Assembly: GCA_946408175.1 (NCBI GenBank)
Contig: CAMJRB010000002.1
Location: forward strand, 1-64,000
Direction: 5' to 3'
Source: an uncultured Holosporaceae bacterium
GTDB taxonomy: Bacteria > Pseudomonadota > Alphaproteobacteria > RUG11792
DNA length: 64,000 nt
A program made the position numbers and the translations under genes. Position 1 is the stretch's first letter, and each line of letters starts with the position of its first letter. The notes below the pieces were generated by a model. The model saw only the letters and a program-made list of their open reading frames with translations, was not told the origin of the DNA and made no database searches. Shown in pieces: positions 36,294 through 45,322 of the stretch.

Positions 36294-37265
36294 ATGTATA
36301 ATGTAATATTGCATATACTTAAAAAAGTGAATAATTTAATATATGAAGCTGTTAAGTATTTAAGGCATGGAGATATAGTAGCTGCTCCTACTGATACTGT
36401 TTATGGATTATTCGGAGATGCTACTAATGACAATGCTATAAAGAAAATATACGCAGTAAAAGGCAGGCCTTCCTATAACCCATTAATAGTACATGTAGGT
36501 AATATTAAAATGGCTGAAACAATAGCTGAATTTAATAATGAATCTGAAAATATAGCTAATTATTTTTGGAATATTGTAAAGAAACCATTGACTATTGTTT
36601 TAAAATTAACCAATAATAATATATCCAAGTATGTAACTTCAGGTTTGCAAACAGTAGCTTTAAGATGTCCTTATAATAAAATAGCAATAGATTTAATTAG
36701 TGAATTTAATGGACCATTAGCAGCTCCCAGTGCTAATACTTCAAATAAAATTAGTCCTACTTCGTATTCAATGGTAAAAAATGATATAGGTAATAAAATA
36801 CCACTAATATTAGATGGAGGAGAATGTAATATAGGCATAGAATCGACTATCATAGATTTGACTAAAAAACCTTATATAATATTAAGACCAGGGGGAGTAT
36901 CTAAGGAAGATATAGAAGAGTTTCTACATACTAATGTATTATTTAATAATAATAATGAAAATAATACAATAATAGCTCCCGGTATGATGAAAAAACATTA
37001 TTCTCCAAATTTACCACTCAGAATTAATGCTAAGGAACCTAACACAGGGGAAGCCTTTATAGCTTTTGGTAATACTAATATAAAATACGATGCGAATTTA
37101 AGTGTTAATAGTGATTTATACGAAGCTGCTAGGAATTTATTTTATACATTAAGTAAATTAGATGATCCTAGAAAATATATAGGTATAGCTATTATGCCGA
37201 TACCAAATGTAGGAATAGGCGTTGGTATTAATGACAGAATAAAAAGAGCTTCTTACAAATATTAA
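36294..37265 (+). CDS. tsaC: Threonylcarbamoyl-AMP synthase (Sua5/TsaC type)
   Basis: 323 residues, the long Sua5 form with an extra C-terminal domain. The YrdC core has P-T-D-T-V-Y-G-L-F-G-D-A, K-G-R-P-S-Y-N-P-L-I-V-H, and P-S-A-N-T-S-N-K-I-S-P-T. A linker with I-I-A-P-G-M-M-K-K-H-Y-S-P-N leads to the Sua5 domain. It makes the threonylcarbamoyl-adenylate used to build t6A37 in ANN-decoding tRNAs, an essential modification. The ATG at 36294 gives a somewhat long N-terminus; M at a later codon is not available before the core. The two tRNA genes lie 130 bp downstream. Confidence 0.92.
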   Translation: MYNVILHILKKVNNLIYEAVKYLRHGDIVAAPTDTVYGLFGDATNDNAIKKIYAVKGRPSYNPLIVHVGNIKMAETIAEFNNESENIANYFWNIVKKPLTIVLKLTNNNISKYVTSGLQTVALRCPYNKIAIDLISEFNGPLAAPSANTSNKISPTSYSMVKNDIGNKIPLILDGGECNIGIESTIIDLTKKPYIILRPGGVSKEDIEEFLHTNVLFNNNNENNTIIAPGMMKKHYSPNLPLRINAKEPNTGEAFIAFGNTNIKYDANLSVNSDLYEAARNLFYTLSKLDDPRKYIGIAIMPIPNVGIGVGINDRIKRASYKY

Positions 37266-37395
37266 AATAATATAGTGATATTAACAAATAATTATAAAAA
37301 CACACATATAATTGCCAGTACCTGAGATGTTATATAAAGACAAATGGGTCATATTGTAATTATCCTGATGTTAGTATATAATATAGTTATAACAT

Positions 37396-37472
37396 GTCCT
37401 TGTAGCCCAGTTGGATAGAGCGTAGGTTTCCTAAACCTGAGGTCGTGGGTTCGATCCCCTCCAAGGACACCA
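37396..37472 (+). tRNA. tRNA-Arg (anticodon CCT)
   Basis: The acceptor stem GTCCTTG pairs with CAAGGAC, with discriminator A and an encoded CCA at 37470-37472. The D-loop contains AGTTGGATAGAG. The anticodon arm has loop TTCCTAA with CCT at 37430-37432. The T-arm contains GTGGGTTCGATCCCC. CCT reads AGG arginine codons. Confidence 0.95.
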
Positions 37473-37536
37473 TTATGTCTTCCAAAAAAAATATATAGAC
37501 ATGATTGGTGGAACATGTTATATTGTATTTGATAGT

Positions 37537-37612
37537 GCCCATATAGCTCAGTTGGTAGAGCAACAGACTGAAAATCTGTGTGTCACTGGTTCGATTCCCG
37601 TTGTGGGCACCA
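37537..37612 (+). tRNA. tRNA-Phe (anticodon GAA)
   Basis: The acceptor stem GCCCATA pairs with TGTGGGC (one G-U), discriminator A, and CCA encoded at 37610-37612. The D-arm is GCTCAGTTGGTAGAGC. The anticodon arm CAGACTGAAAATCTG has GAA at 37570-37572. The T-loop is GGTTCGATTCC. It lies 64 bp after tRNA-Arg, so the two may be one transcript. Confidence 0.96.
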
Positions 37613-38184
37613 TCTTTTATTTTCATCAGTACCTCTTGTTGGTTAGTTTTTGTGTGTTGCTTTTTTAGAGGTGTAGTTAGTTTTTTGTTTTCATATTAAA
37701 TGTTATAATTAATGTAGTATTTTGCACTCTTATACCTAATTATAAACAACAAGGAATAAAATTCTGTTTTAAACAGTATAATGAGATGGTATATTCAGAA
37801 TACAATATTATTGAAATTACTCAAGAACTAATTAAAAAATTGACTATCCATTTATTATTTTAATATGCATAGATTTTGAAGTTTTATAACGATTTATAGA
37901 TGCATTAATATAATTTTTATAAAATATACGATAACAAAAGTAATTGCTAATAATAAAATATTCATTAGTAATTAAATATTATTTGAGACTTAGTTAAATA
38001 TTAATATTTATTATTATAAATAACTAGTCTTTACTGTTATATTAAGTGTATAGTACGTTATACATTCTTTATTTAAAATAATTTTAATATACTGAAGATT
38101 TTTTCCAAGCGAACTAGTTAATAATATGTTAATATATAATTGAAAAGTAAATATTCTTGTAGTGTTATAGAAAGGAGTATAATT
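37613..38184. other. Gene-poor interval after the tRNA pair
   Basis: About 570 bases. A long-loop inverted repeat (ACCTCT near 37631 with AGAGGT near 37666) follows tRNA-Phe. A startless open frame ending at 37863 reads somewhat protein-like (Y-K-Q-Q-G-I-K-F-C-F...E-I-T-Q-E-L-I-K-K-L) and could be a gene remnant, but chance is as likely. The last bases hold the GAAAGGAG Shine-Dalgarno of the next gene. Confidence 0.35.
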
Positions 38185-39030
38185 ATGAAATTTACTTTTA
38201 CTAAATCTTTATTAGTAGCTTCTGTATTAGCAGTAACTACTTCCTATAGTTTTGAGCAACATGATGTGTTGGTGGAGAATTCCGTTATTAATAATTCTGC
38301 AACGCTTAGTAAGATTGGTCAGTTTGTATTGAATACAGAAGATATAGAAAATAATCAAGCATTGTGCAATGAGCTCGCTAAATATATAAACAATAATGAA
38401 TTACTTAGCAGTGATTGTCAACTGAGTGATATTAAGAAATTCCTTAATCAAATATCAGGTAAAGATACTAACTATAATAATATTAGTTTGGTATTTTCAA
38501 AAATAGCTCAGAAAAATGCCAAAGATGATGGTAATAGTAACAAACTGGTTCAGGATAATAAATTCAGTATACTAAGTAAGTTATTTGCTGCATTTAATAA
38601 TAATTTTAATCCGTTAAGTAATGATGATATATTCACTTATCAATTTGAAGAAATATTCTCTGCTGTGATTTATTATCTTTTGAATGATAACAATTCTACT
38701 AATGAGAACAATCAATCTACTACTGATACTAAAGCATTAAATTCCAAATTGGATATAATAAAAAATTTAAAAACAGTTGAAAATAAGAAGCAATTAAATG
38801 AAGCATTGGATTCAATCCAATATAGTAATTATTATAATAATGTTTATATAAAACAAGTTGAAGCCTCTGATTTGTCCAAGAAAGGTAAAGATTCAGTAGC
38901 TGATTTTTATAAAAAAGAACACATAGAGATAGAATCATGGAATCTATTTATTGAAGTAATACAAGATATAAAGTTATTAGAGACCTTCAACCAATTTGTA
39001 CACTTTATTAATATGTTAAAGATGTCATAA
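38185..39030 (+). CDS. Secreted hypothetical protein
   Basis: 281 residues from the ATG at 38185, which has a strong GAAAGGAG Shine-Dalgarno 11 bp upstream; the frame opens earlier at a TTG (38140) but that is unlikely. The signal peptide is M-K-F-T-F-T-K-S-L-L-V-A-S-V-L-A-V-T-T-S-Y-S-F. The mature part is helical, Asn/Lys/Asp-rich, with a low-complexity Asn/Thr/Ser stretch at about 185-200 and no cysteine motif. A hairpin follows the stop. No family recognised. The good ribosome binding site suggests solid expression. Confidence 0.65.
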   Translation: MKFTFTKSLLVASVLAVTTSYSFEQHDVLVENSVINNSATLSKIGQFVLNTEDIENNQALCNELAKYINNNELLSSDCQLSDIKKFLNQISGKDTNYNNISLVFSKIAQKNAKDDGNSNKLVQDNKFSILSKLFAAFNNNFNPLSNDDIFTYQFEEIFSAVIYYLLNDNNSTNENNQSTTDTKALNSKLDIIKNLKTVENKKQLNEALDSIQYSNYYNNVYIKQVEASDLSKKGKDSVADFYKKEHIEIESWNLFIEVIQDIKLLETFNQFVHFINMLKMS

Positions 39031-39045
39031 TTTTATTATTGTTTA

Positions 39046-39070
39046 CTAGGAGATAACCACTGTCTCCTGG
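39046..39070 (+). terminator. Hairpin after the secreted protein gene
   Basis: CTAGGAGA (39046-39053) pairs with TCTCCTGG (39063-39070), with one G-U, across a 9-nt loop. It begins 16 bp after the stop. The stem is GC-rich for this genome but the T-run is missing. Confidence 0.5.
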
Positions 39071-39460
39071 GTACTTAAGATTAATTATTTCATTGAACAT
39101 TATTGATTGTTACTTGTTTTAATTTATTACTATATTAATAGATAAATGATATATTTTATATCATAACAAGTTTTATGTATTATTACATACTCTTAAGTTA
39201 TAGTTATACAAATTGAATTAGTCACCAGACAGATTTACATATAATAACAAACTGTTATTTATGGTTATTATAACATACACATTTCTATTTGATTAGTTAA
39301 TTGAGTTTATATATAATATCTTTTTATAAAACGTATATCATATATAATATGGGCTACTATTATAATTAGATCCTTTGTTATAAAATATAGTAGAATTTAT
39401 ATAGGAAATCTAGTGTGAAGTTAGTAATATTAGATAGAATTTAATATAGGATTATTATTA
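39071..39460. other. Gene-poor interval before plsY
   Basis: About 390 bases of AT-rich sequence. No protein-like frame and no RNA gene seen. It must carry the plsY promoter. Confidence 0.35.
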
Positions 39461-40048
39461 ATGAAAAATATTGTATTAATCTTGTCTTTATTATCTGGAT
39501 ATCTTATAGGATCTTTTCCAACTGGTTATGTATTAACTAAATTCACTAGTAATAAAGACATAAGAACTACTGGCTCTGGTAGTACTGGAGCTACTAATGT
39601 TTTGAGGTCTTCTGGAAATAAAAAATTAGCTTTATTAACTTTATTAATTGATGTAACTAAAGGTTTTCTAGTCTCTAAATTATTTATAAATACTGGATAC
39701 TTACCAATTGCTGTAATTGCCTGTCTTATAGGGCATGTATATCCTATATGGTTAAAAGGACATGGTGGTAAAGGAGTAGCTACATCAGCAGGTGCACTGT
39801 TAGGAATCTGTCCATTCCTTACTCTTATATCTGCATCTATATGGGGAATGATGCTTAAAATAACTAAAATATCATCTGTTGCATCTTTGTCATTTATTGG
39901 ATCATTTTTTGCTCTTACACTATTAACTAATGCTTCATCAAGTTTAATTACATTGTCGGCACTAATACTTGGTTTTTTATTATTTACACATAGGAGTAAT
40001 TTGTTGAGATTAATAAAAAATCAAGAAAAGGCTTTCAACAGTAAGTGA
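39461..40048 (+). CDS. plsY: Acyl-phosphate glycerol-3-phosphate acyltransferase PlsY
   Basis: 195 residues, about five membrane segments. Family motifs are intact: G-S-F-P-T-G-Y near residue 17, G-S-G-S-T-G-A-T-N-V-L-R (about 38-49), and G-H-V-Y-P-I-W-L-K-G-H-G-G-K-G-V-A-T-S. It transfers an acyl group from acyl phosphate to glycerol-3-phosphate, starting phospholipid synthesis at the inner membrane. With accBC it indicates the cell still makes its own membrane lipid. It is 83 bp upstream of tssB, with no visible functional link. Confidence 0.95.
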   Translation: MKNIVLILSLLSGYLIGSFPTGYVLTKFTSNKDIRTTGSGSTGATNVLRSSGNKKLALLTLLIDVTKGFLVSKLFINTGYLPIAVIACLIGHVYPIWLKGHGGKGVATSAGALLGICPFLTLISASIWGMMLKITKISSVASLSFIGSFFALTLLTNASSSLITLSALILGFLLFTHRSNLLRLIKNQEKAFNSK

Positions 40049-40131
40049 AATATTTATAATTTTTAACGAATTTTTATTAAATCTTGTAATAAACTTATTT
40101 TTAATAATGTTAATGGGTTTGGGTTAAATGT

Positions 40132-40731
40132 ATGGCAAATAGTAAACAACACTGGTTAGATAGAATTAGAACACCTAGGGTTCATATAACATATGATATT
40201 GAAATAGGAACAGCAATAGAAAAGAGAGAATTACCATTTGTCATGGGAGTGCTAGCCGATTTGTCTGGGACTCCTGAAAAACCCTTACCTGATCTCAAGT
40301 TTAGAAAATTCGTTGAAGTAGACAGGGATAACTTTAATGATATTATGAAAATAATTAATCCTAGATTAGTTATAAGAATAAATAATCATTTATCTGAAGA
40401 TGTTCCTGAAACTAGTTTAGAATTAACTTTTAATTGTATGGAAGATTTTGAGCCTAGTAATTTAGCTAAAAATGTTCCGTCATTATCTGAGTTGTATAAG
40501 AAAAGAACTAATTTAAAAAACTTAATAACTAAATTAGATAACAATGATTTATTAGCACAATTACTAACGCAATTAATGGTAAGTGAAACTGAACTGGAAA
40601 GACTTCGAAAAGAATTATTAGATATATCAGATAAGACTGAAGAAGGTACTGATACTAGTACAGGAAGTGAAAATAGTCCTCCTCAAGAAGAAGCAAGTAA
40701 TTCTGAAGTAGAAACCAATAAAGAGGGATAA
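40132..40731 (+). CDS. tssB: Type VI secretion sheath small subunit TssB (VipA)
   Basis: 199 residues. The family core is clear: R-V-H-I-T-Y-D-I-E-I-G, F-V-M-G-V-L-A-D-L-S-G, F-V-E-V-D-R-D-N-F-N-D-I-M-K, and the C-terminal helical S-E-T-E-L-E-R-L-R-K-E-L. The final 35 residues are an acidic Ser/Thr/Glu-rich tail beyond the usual fold. TssB and TssC co-assemble into the contractile sheath in the cytoplasm. The stop overlaps the tssC start by one base (TAATG). No other T6SS component (TssJLM, TssK, ClpV, Hcp, VgrG) is within the window, so they must be elsewhere or the sheath belongs to a reduced system. Confidence 0.94.
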   Translation: MANSKQHWLDRIRTPRVHITYDIEIGTAIEKRELPFVMGVLADLSGTPEKPLPDLKFRKFVEVDRDNFNDIMKIINPRLVIRINNHLSEDVPETSLELTFNCMEDFEPSNLAKNVPSLSELYKKRTNLKNLITKLDNNDLLAQLLTQLMVSETELERLRKELLDISDKTEEGTDTSTGSENSPPQEEASNSEVETNKEG

Positions 40732-42194
40732 TGCCAGAGAGTATAATAATCCCTCAGGATGCTAAAATCTTAGATATCATATTACATGAATGTAAAATGG
40801 TACGATTTCCTAATCAGGAAAGCAGTGCTATTGAAATGCTTACTGAATTTGTAAATGAAGTATATGATAATAAAGATAAAATACCTGAAGTTAATATTAT
40901 AGCATTTTTAGTAAGAAGAATTGTAGAAATAGATAAAAAATTAGAAGCTCAAATTAATGAGATATTGCATAATGCAGAGTTTCAAAAACTAGAAGGTAGT
41001 TGGAGAGGATTTCAATACTTAGTAATGAATACTGAAACTGGCATTAGATTAAAAATTAAATTACTTAATGCTACTTTAGATGAATTACGAACAGACTTAA
41101 CCAAAGCTATAGAATTTGACCAAAGTAGTCTGTTTAAAAAAATTTATGAAGAAGAATATGGAACTTTCGGTGGTACTCCTTATTCTTGTTTATTGGGAGA
41201 TTTTTATTTCTCAAGCAATCCTCAAGATATTAGTTTTCTAGAATTAATGTCTGGATTGGCCGCTGCTGCTCATACTCCATTTATTACTTCAGTATCACCA
41301 TTGTTTTTTAATTTAGATAAATTTGAGGATTTGCCATATCCTAGAGATTTAACTAAATTATTTGAATCCCCTGATTATGTTAAATGGAATGCATTCAGGG
41401 AATCTGAGGATTCAAGATATGTATCATTAGTATTACCACGCATATTAATGCGGTTACCTTACGGTGATAATACTTGTCCGGTAGTTGGTTTTGATTTTCA
41501 AGAAGAAGTTGGAGTAGGGGAAACATCTAAATTCTGTTGGGGAAATGCAGTCTATGCTGTAGGTCAGAGAATTACTAATGCTTTTGCTTTATATAGCTGG
41601 ACTGCAGCTATTAGAGGTGTAGAAAATGGAGGAGTACTAGAAGGACTTCCAGCTTATGTATTTACTACAACTGAGGGGAACAAAGAAATAAAGTGTCCTA
41701 CAGAAGTAGCTATTACTGATAGAAGAGAAAAGGAATTAAGTGATTTAGGTTTTTTATGTATTTGCTATTGTAAAGGTAGTGATTACGCTGTATTATTCAG
41801 TTCTCAAACTACTCAAAAAACTAAAATGTATAATACTGATGAAGCTAATGCTAATGCTGCTTTATCTGCTAGACTAACTTACTTACTAGCCGCTTCAAGA
41901 TTTGCCCATTATATAAAAATAATAATGCGGGAAAAAATAGGGTCATTTTTAACTAAAGAGAATGTAGAAACGTATTTAAATAATTGGCTATCGGGATATA
42001 TACTACTTAATGATGATGCTTCAGCTACAGTAAAAGCACAATATCCATTAAGAGAAGGAAGAATTGATATATATGACGTTCCAGGTTCACCAGGTAAGTA
42101 TAAATCTGTTATATATTTAAGACCACATTTCCAAATGGAAGAATTAACAGCTTCTATTAGACTAGTAGCAACTTTGCCTGGGAAAGCTGGATAA
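40731..42194 (+). CDS. tssC: Type VI secretion sheath large subunit TssC (VipB)
   Basis: 487 residues, the normal length. Signatures: L-E-G-S-W-R-G-F-Q-Y-L-V near residue 85, E-E-E-Y-G-T-F-G-G-T-P-Y-S-C-L-L-G-D-F-Y, L-P-R-I-L-M-R-L-P-Y-G, F-C-W-G-N-A-V-Y-A-V-G. The C-terminal P-L-R-E-G-R-I-D-I-Y-D-V-P-G-S-P-G is the gp25-like docking end. Its sheath contraction drives the T6SS tube. It overlaps tssB by one base; an HtrA-like gene starts 6 bp after its stop, so all three should be one transcript. Confidence 0.95.
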   Translation: MPESIIIPQDAKILDIILHECKMVRFPNQESSAIEMLTEFVNEVYDNKDKIPEVNIIAFLVRRIVEIDKKLEAQINEILHNAEFQKLEGSWRGFQYLVMNTETGIRLKIKLLNATLDELRTDLTKAIEFDQSSLFKKIYEEEYGTFGGTPYSCLLGDFYFSSNPQDISFLELMSGLAAAAHTPFITSVSPLFFNLDKFEDLPYPRDLTKLFESPDYVKWNAFRESEDSRYVSLVLPRILMRLPYGDNTCPVVGFDFQEEVGVGETSKFCWGNAVYAVGQRITNAFALYSWTAAIRGVENGGVLEGLPAYVFTTTEGNKEIKCPTEVAITDRREKELSDLGFLCICYCKGSDYAVLFSSQTTQKTKMYNTDEANANAALSARLTYLLAASRFAHYIKIIMREKIGSFLTKENVETYLNNWLSGYILLNDDASATVKAQYPLREGRIDIYDVPGSPGKYKSVIYLRPHFQMEELTASIRLVATLPGKAG

Positions 42195-42200
42195 TACAAT

Positions 42201-44168
42201 ATGAATAGACTGTATATTGTATTTATTACATTATTATTATACTGTAATAATTGTGTAAATTCTTGGCAATTATTTGATAGTAAGGATATTTTTAAAAAAT
42301 TACAGGATTCATCAACAAAAGATATAAAAAATACTGATTGGAAAAGGATAGTTGAAAAAAAATCTTCAAGTGTAGTTTTAATATATACAATTAGCGATAA
42401 AGGCAAAGATAAATATAACTTTTATAATTCTGCAATACAACCACGTATTAATAAAACAGATTACAAATATGGAGTAACTAATGGAGTGATTGTGTCACCT
42501 GATGGAATAGTAGTAACAACCTATACAGCTACTATGAATTCAGATAAATACATAGTAGTAATAGATAGTGAAAAAAATCAAGATGATGAATCGTATGAAA
42601 TAAATGGGTATGTAGACGAAATAAATGAAGATAAAGAACAAATAGATTGTGAAGACGATATAGAAGAAGATTCAATAGAAACAGATGCTGAAACTGATAA
42701 TGAGGATGAAGAAGAGAATGAAGATGCAAAACCATCTTATACCATAGATAATTTGGATGATGAAACTACAGATATAAATTCAATGGAAACAGATGCTGAA
42801 ACTGATAATGAGGATGAAGAAGAGAATAAAGATGCAAAACCATCTGATATCATAGATAATTGGTATGATGACAATACAGAGCTAAATTCATTAGAAACAG
42901 AAGTAAAAACTGATAATGAAGATATAGAAGAAAAATCAAATAACAGTACTATAATAGAAACTGAAGAGAATATTAATAAAAGCAATGACAATAATAGTAT
43001 AAAAACAGATAAGGCGAGTATAAATCAATCAGAACAATTAAATTCTAATAGAAAAAAGTCACCTATAGTAGAAACTCGGCAATCTGATTCTGAACTAATA
43101 AATTTAAGTAAAGAATTAGAATTAATGAATAAGAAACTCAAAAAAATTAAATTAAAAAATAAAAATGGCATAATACATAACCATGACAATTGTAATAACA
43201 AAATAAATAAAAAGAAAAAATCAAATATACAATTGGATAATAATACATACTATGCAGAAGTATTAACTGCTATTCCTGAGTTAAATATTGTTGTTCTCAA
43301 ATTACAATGTAATAAAAGTGAAAAATTTAATCATTTTAATATAATTAATGATTCGTTTTTTCAAACAAAAACTGAAAAAGAAACAATTTTATTAGATAGT
43401 GCTATAGTAGTAGGAAAATGTAGAGGAGAACACTATGTACACGCTCGTAGACCCTATAATTCAAAAAATAAATTTGATATTACAAAATCAATGGTAGGAA
43501 GCATTGCATATAAAACAATAGACGGACTTCCTACCTTGATACTATATACTCCAATGGTCGGTAGTGTATTTCCAGAAAATCAAGGAGGCGCTATTATACG
43601 GAGTGATGGAGAATTAATTGGTATTCCTTGTGGAAATTGGAGTATTAGCAATTACAAGAATAATAAAAAATCTAGAATAATATACTATGATTGTTTTTCA
43701 AATATTCCCCAAAGTTATGCTATCCCAGCATCAACAATAAAAAAAATATTATCGCTAATATCTCTTAAATTGCCTGGTCCTATAAACCCGCATTGTGGTA
43801 TCACTGTTGAAAAGCTTGAGTCCCCTCAAAAGAAATTTTTAAAAGCATTCTTTGATAAGAGTCGTAAAGACTTAAAAAATGAATATTTAAAAAAATTACA
43901 GAATACTTATGGTTTCGAGAATTACTCATCCATTTCCAAATACATTAATAATGGCCAGCTTGGTGTTGCTGTAAGTAAAATTACATCAGAATCACCAGCT
44001 GAGAAGGCAAATATTCATACAGGAGATATTCTATTAAATCTCAATACAGAATGTATTACGAAGCCTAAAACTTTTTATAATCTTGAGGCTGACAATATTG
44101 ATAAATCTGTTATTAATTTAACATTGCTTAGAAAAAACGAACTTGTAATAATGGAAGTTAAAAGATAA
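42201..44168 (+). CDS. Exported HtrA/DegP-like protein with lost catalytic triad and a PDZ domain
   Basis: 655 residues; signal peptide ending N-C-V-N-S. The trypsin-like fold aligns by eye with DegP: N-G-V-I-V-S-P-D-G-I-V-V-T-T-Y-T (94-109), P-E-L-N-I-V-V-L-K-L (about 360), E-N-Q-G-G-A-I-I-R-S-D-G-E-L-I-G-I (from 459) and Y-A-I-P. The catalytic His position is T109, Asp is N362, and Ser is Q461, so proteolysis is unlikely. An acidic, repeat-bearing insertion of about 200 residues separates the first two catalytic positions. A PDZ domain (G-V-A-V-S-K-I-T-S-E-S-P-A-E-K-A, G-D-I-L-L-N-L-N) ends the protein. The gene is 6 bp after tssC. A chaperone or scaffold role is inferred; no precedent in T6SS loci is known to me. 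Confidence 0.75.
   Translation: MNRLYIVFITLLLYCNNCVNSWQLFDSKDIFKKLQDSSTKDIKNTDWKRIVEKKSSSVVLIYTISDKGKDKYNFYNSAIQPRINKTDYKYGVTNGVIVSPDGIVVTTYTATMNSDKYIVVIDSEKNQDDESYEINGYVDEINEDKEQIDCEDDIEEDSIETDAETDNEDEEENEDAKPSYTIDNLDDETTDINSMETDAETDNEDEEENKDAKPSDIIDNWYDDNTELNSLETEVKTDNEDIEEKSNNSTIIETEENINKSNDNNSIKTDKASINQSEQLNSNRKKSPIVETRQSDSELINLSKELELMNKKLKKIKLKNKNGIIHNHDNCNNKINKKKKSNIQLDNNTYYAEVLTAIPELNIVVLKLQCNKSEKFNHFNIINDSFFQTKTEKETILLDSAIVVGKCRGEHYVHARRPYNSKNKFDITKSMVGSIAYKTIDGLPTLILYTPMVGSVFPENQGGAIIRSDGELIGIPCGNWSISNYKNNKKSRIIYYDCFSNIPQSYAIPASTIKKILSLISLKLPGPINPHCGITVEKLESPQKKFLKAFFDKSRKDLKNEYLKKLQNTYGFENYSSISKYINNGQLGVAVSKITSESPAEKANIHTGDILLNLNTECITKPKTFYNLEADNIDKSVINLTLLRKNELVIMEVKR
42672..42950 (+). 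repeat. 108-bp in-frame tandem repeat encoding an acidic 36-residue unit
   Basis: Units start at 42672, 42780 and 42888, exactly 108 bp apart. The first two are almost identical at DNA level; the third is partial and diverged. Each encodes S-x-E-T-D-A-E-T-D-N-E-D-E-E-E-N followed by a D-A-K-P-S and I-D-N segment. The copy number could change by slippage without breaking the frame. Confidence 0.8.
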
Positions 44169-44443
44169 TGTAATTTATTACTATTTTTGTACTGAATAAT
44201 AAATATATAGGATGTAATATACAATATTGTGCAATGATTAATTATCAATGCTATTAATAATTTTTACAGTACAATACGATATCAGTAGAAAATAATTATA
44301 ATATATTACTTATTGATTATTTTTTTAATTAATTTCATTAGTATAAAATGTTTTAATAAAATTTTATGGGCTTATTTAAATTGTTACTGAATACTTTATA
44401 CATAGTATAATTAAATCATGTAGATATAGATACCTTTAATAAT

Positions 44444-45322
44444 ATGGATAATAGTAATTATATGTCTTTTCAAGATATTATATTTAATCTCCAGAAATAT
44501 TGGGCTGATTATGGGTGTGTAATAATGCAACCGTACGATACTGAAGTTGGAGCTGGTACTTCTCATTATTTAACAACTTTAAAAGCTTTAGGAGATGATT
44601 ATTGGAACGTGGCTTTCGTTCAGCCTTGTAGAAGACCTAAAGATGGAAGATATGCTGAAAATCCAAATAGAACTCAGTATTATTTTCAATTTCAAGTAAT
44701 ACTTAAACCAGCACCAGTAAATCCTCAGGAATTATACTTAAAAAGTCTAGAAGCATTAAATTTTGATTTAAATATACATGATATTAGATTTGTAGAAGAC
44801 GATTGGGAAAATCCCTCATTGGGAGCTTCAGGTGTAGGTTGGGAAATATGGTGTGATGGTATGGAAATAACACAATTTACCTATTTCCAGCAAGTAGGAG
44901 GACTACAATGTTCAGTAATTCCAGTAGAAATTACTTATGGATTGGAAAGAATAGCTACATTCTTACAGGGAGTTGAAAGTCACTTCGATATAAATTGGAA
45001 TGGAAGACTAGATGAAAAGAAACTAACTTACGGAGATGTATTGAAGAGATTTGAAAGAGAATTTTCATTTTATAATTTCGATGTAGCTTCAGTAGATATA
45101 TTACTAGATCACTTCAATGATTATGAAAAAGAATGTAAAAAACTATTAGCTCATAATTTAGTAATGCCAGCTTATGAACAATGTGTAAAAGCTAATCATT
45201 GTTTTAATCTTCTAGATGCAAGAGGAGTAATATCAGTAACTGAACGAGCTGGATATATCAGTAGAGTAAGAGCATTAGCCAAAAGCTGCTGCCAAGCATG
45301 GGTAGGAAAGGAAGTAATATAA
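44444..45322 (+). CDS. glyQ: Glycyl-tRNA synthetase alpha subunit
   Basis: 292 residues, standard length. Core motifs: [54 protein letters not shown]. It carries the class II catalytic site for glycine activation; the beta subunit binds tRNA. The stop overlaps the glyS ATG by one base. The interval before it (44169-44443) has no gene. Confidence 0.97.
   Translation: MDNSNYMSFQDIIFNLQKYWADYGCVIMQPYDTEVGAGTSHYLTTLKALGDDYWNVAFVQPCRRPKDGRYAENPNRTQYYFQFQVILKPAPVNPQELYLKSLEALNFDLNIHDIRFVEDDWENPSLGASGVGWEIWCDGMEITQFTYFQQVGGLQCSVIPVEITYGLERIATFLQGVESHFDINWNGRLDEKKLTYGDVLKRFEREFSFYNFDVASVDILLDHFNDYEKECKKLLAHNLVMPAYEQCVKANHCFNLLDARGVISVTERAGYISRVRALAKSCCQAWVGKEVI

Noticed and set aside
37396-37612. 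tRNA pair as an integration site
   Set aside because: No integrase, no duplicated tRNA 3' end and no foreign-looking genes follow; the only foreign island begins 18 kb away.
42737-42991. Minus-strand Ser-rich open frame opposite the acidic repeats
   Set aside because: It is the complement of GAA/GAT-rich repeat codons and has no independent support.
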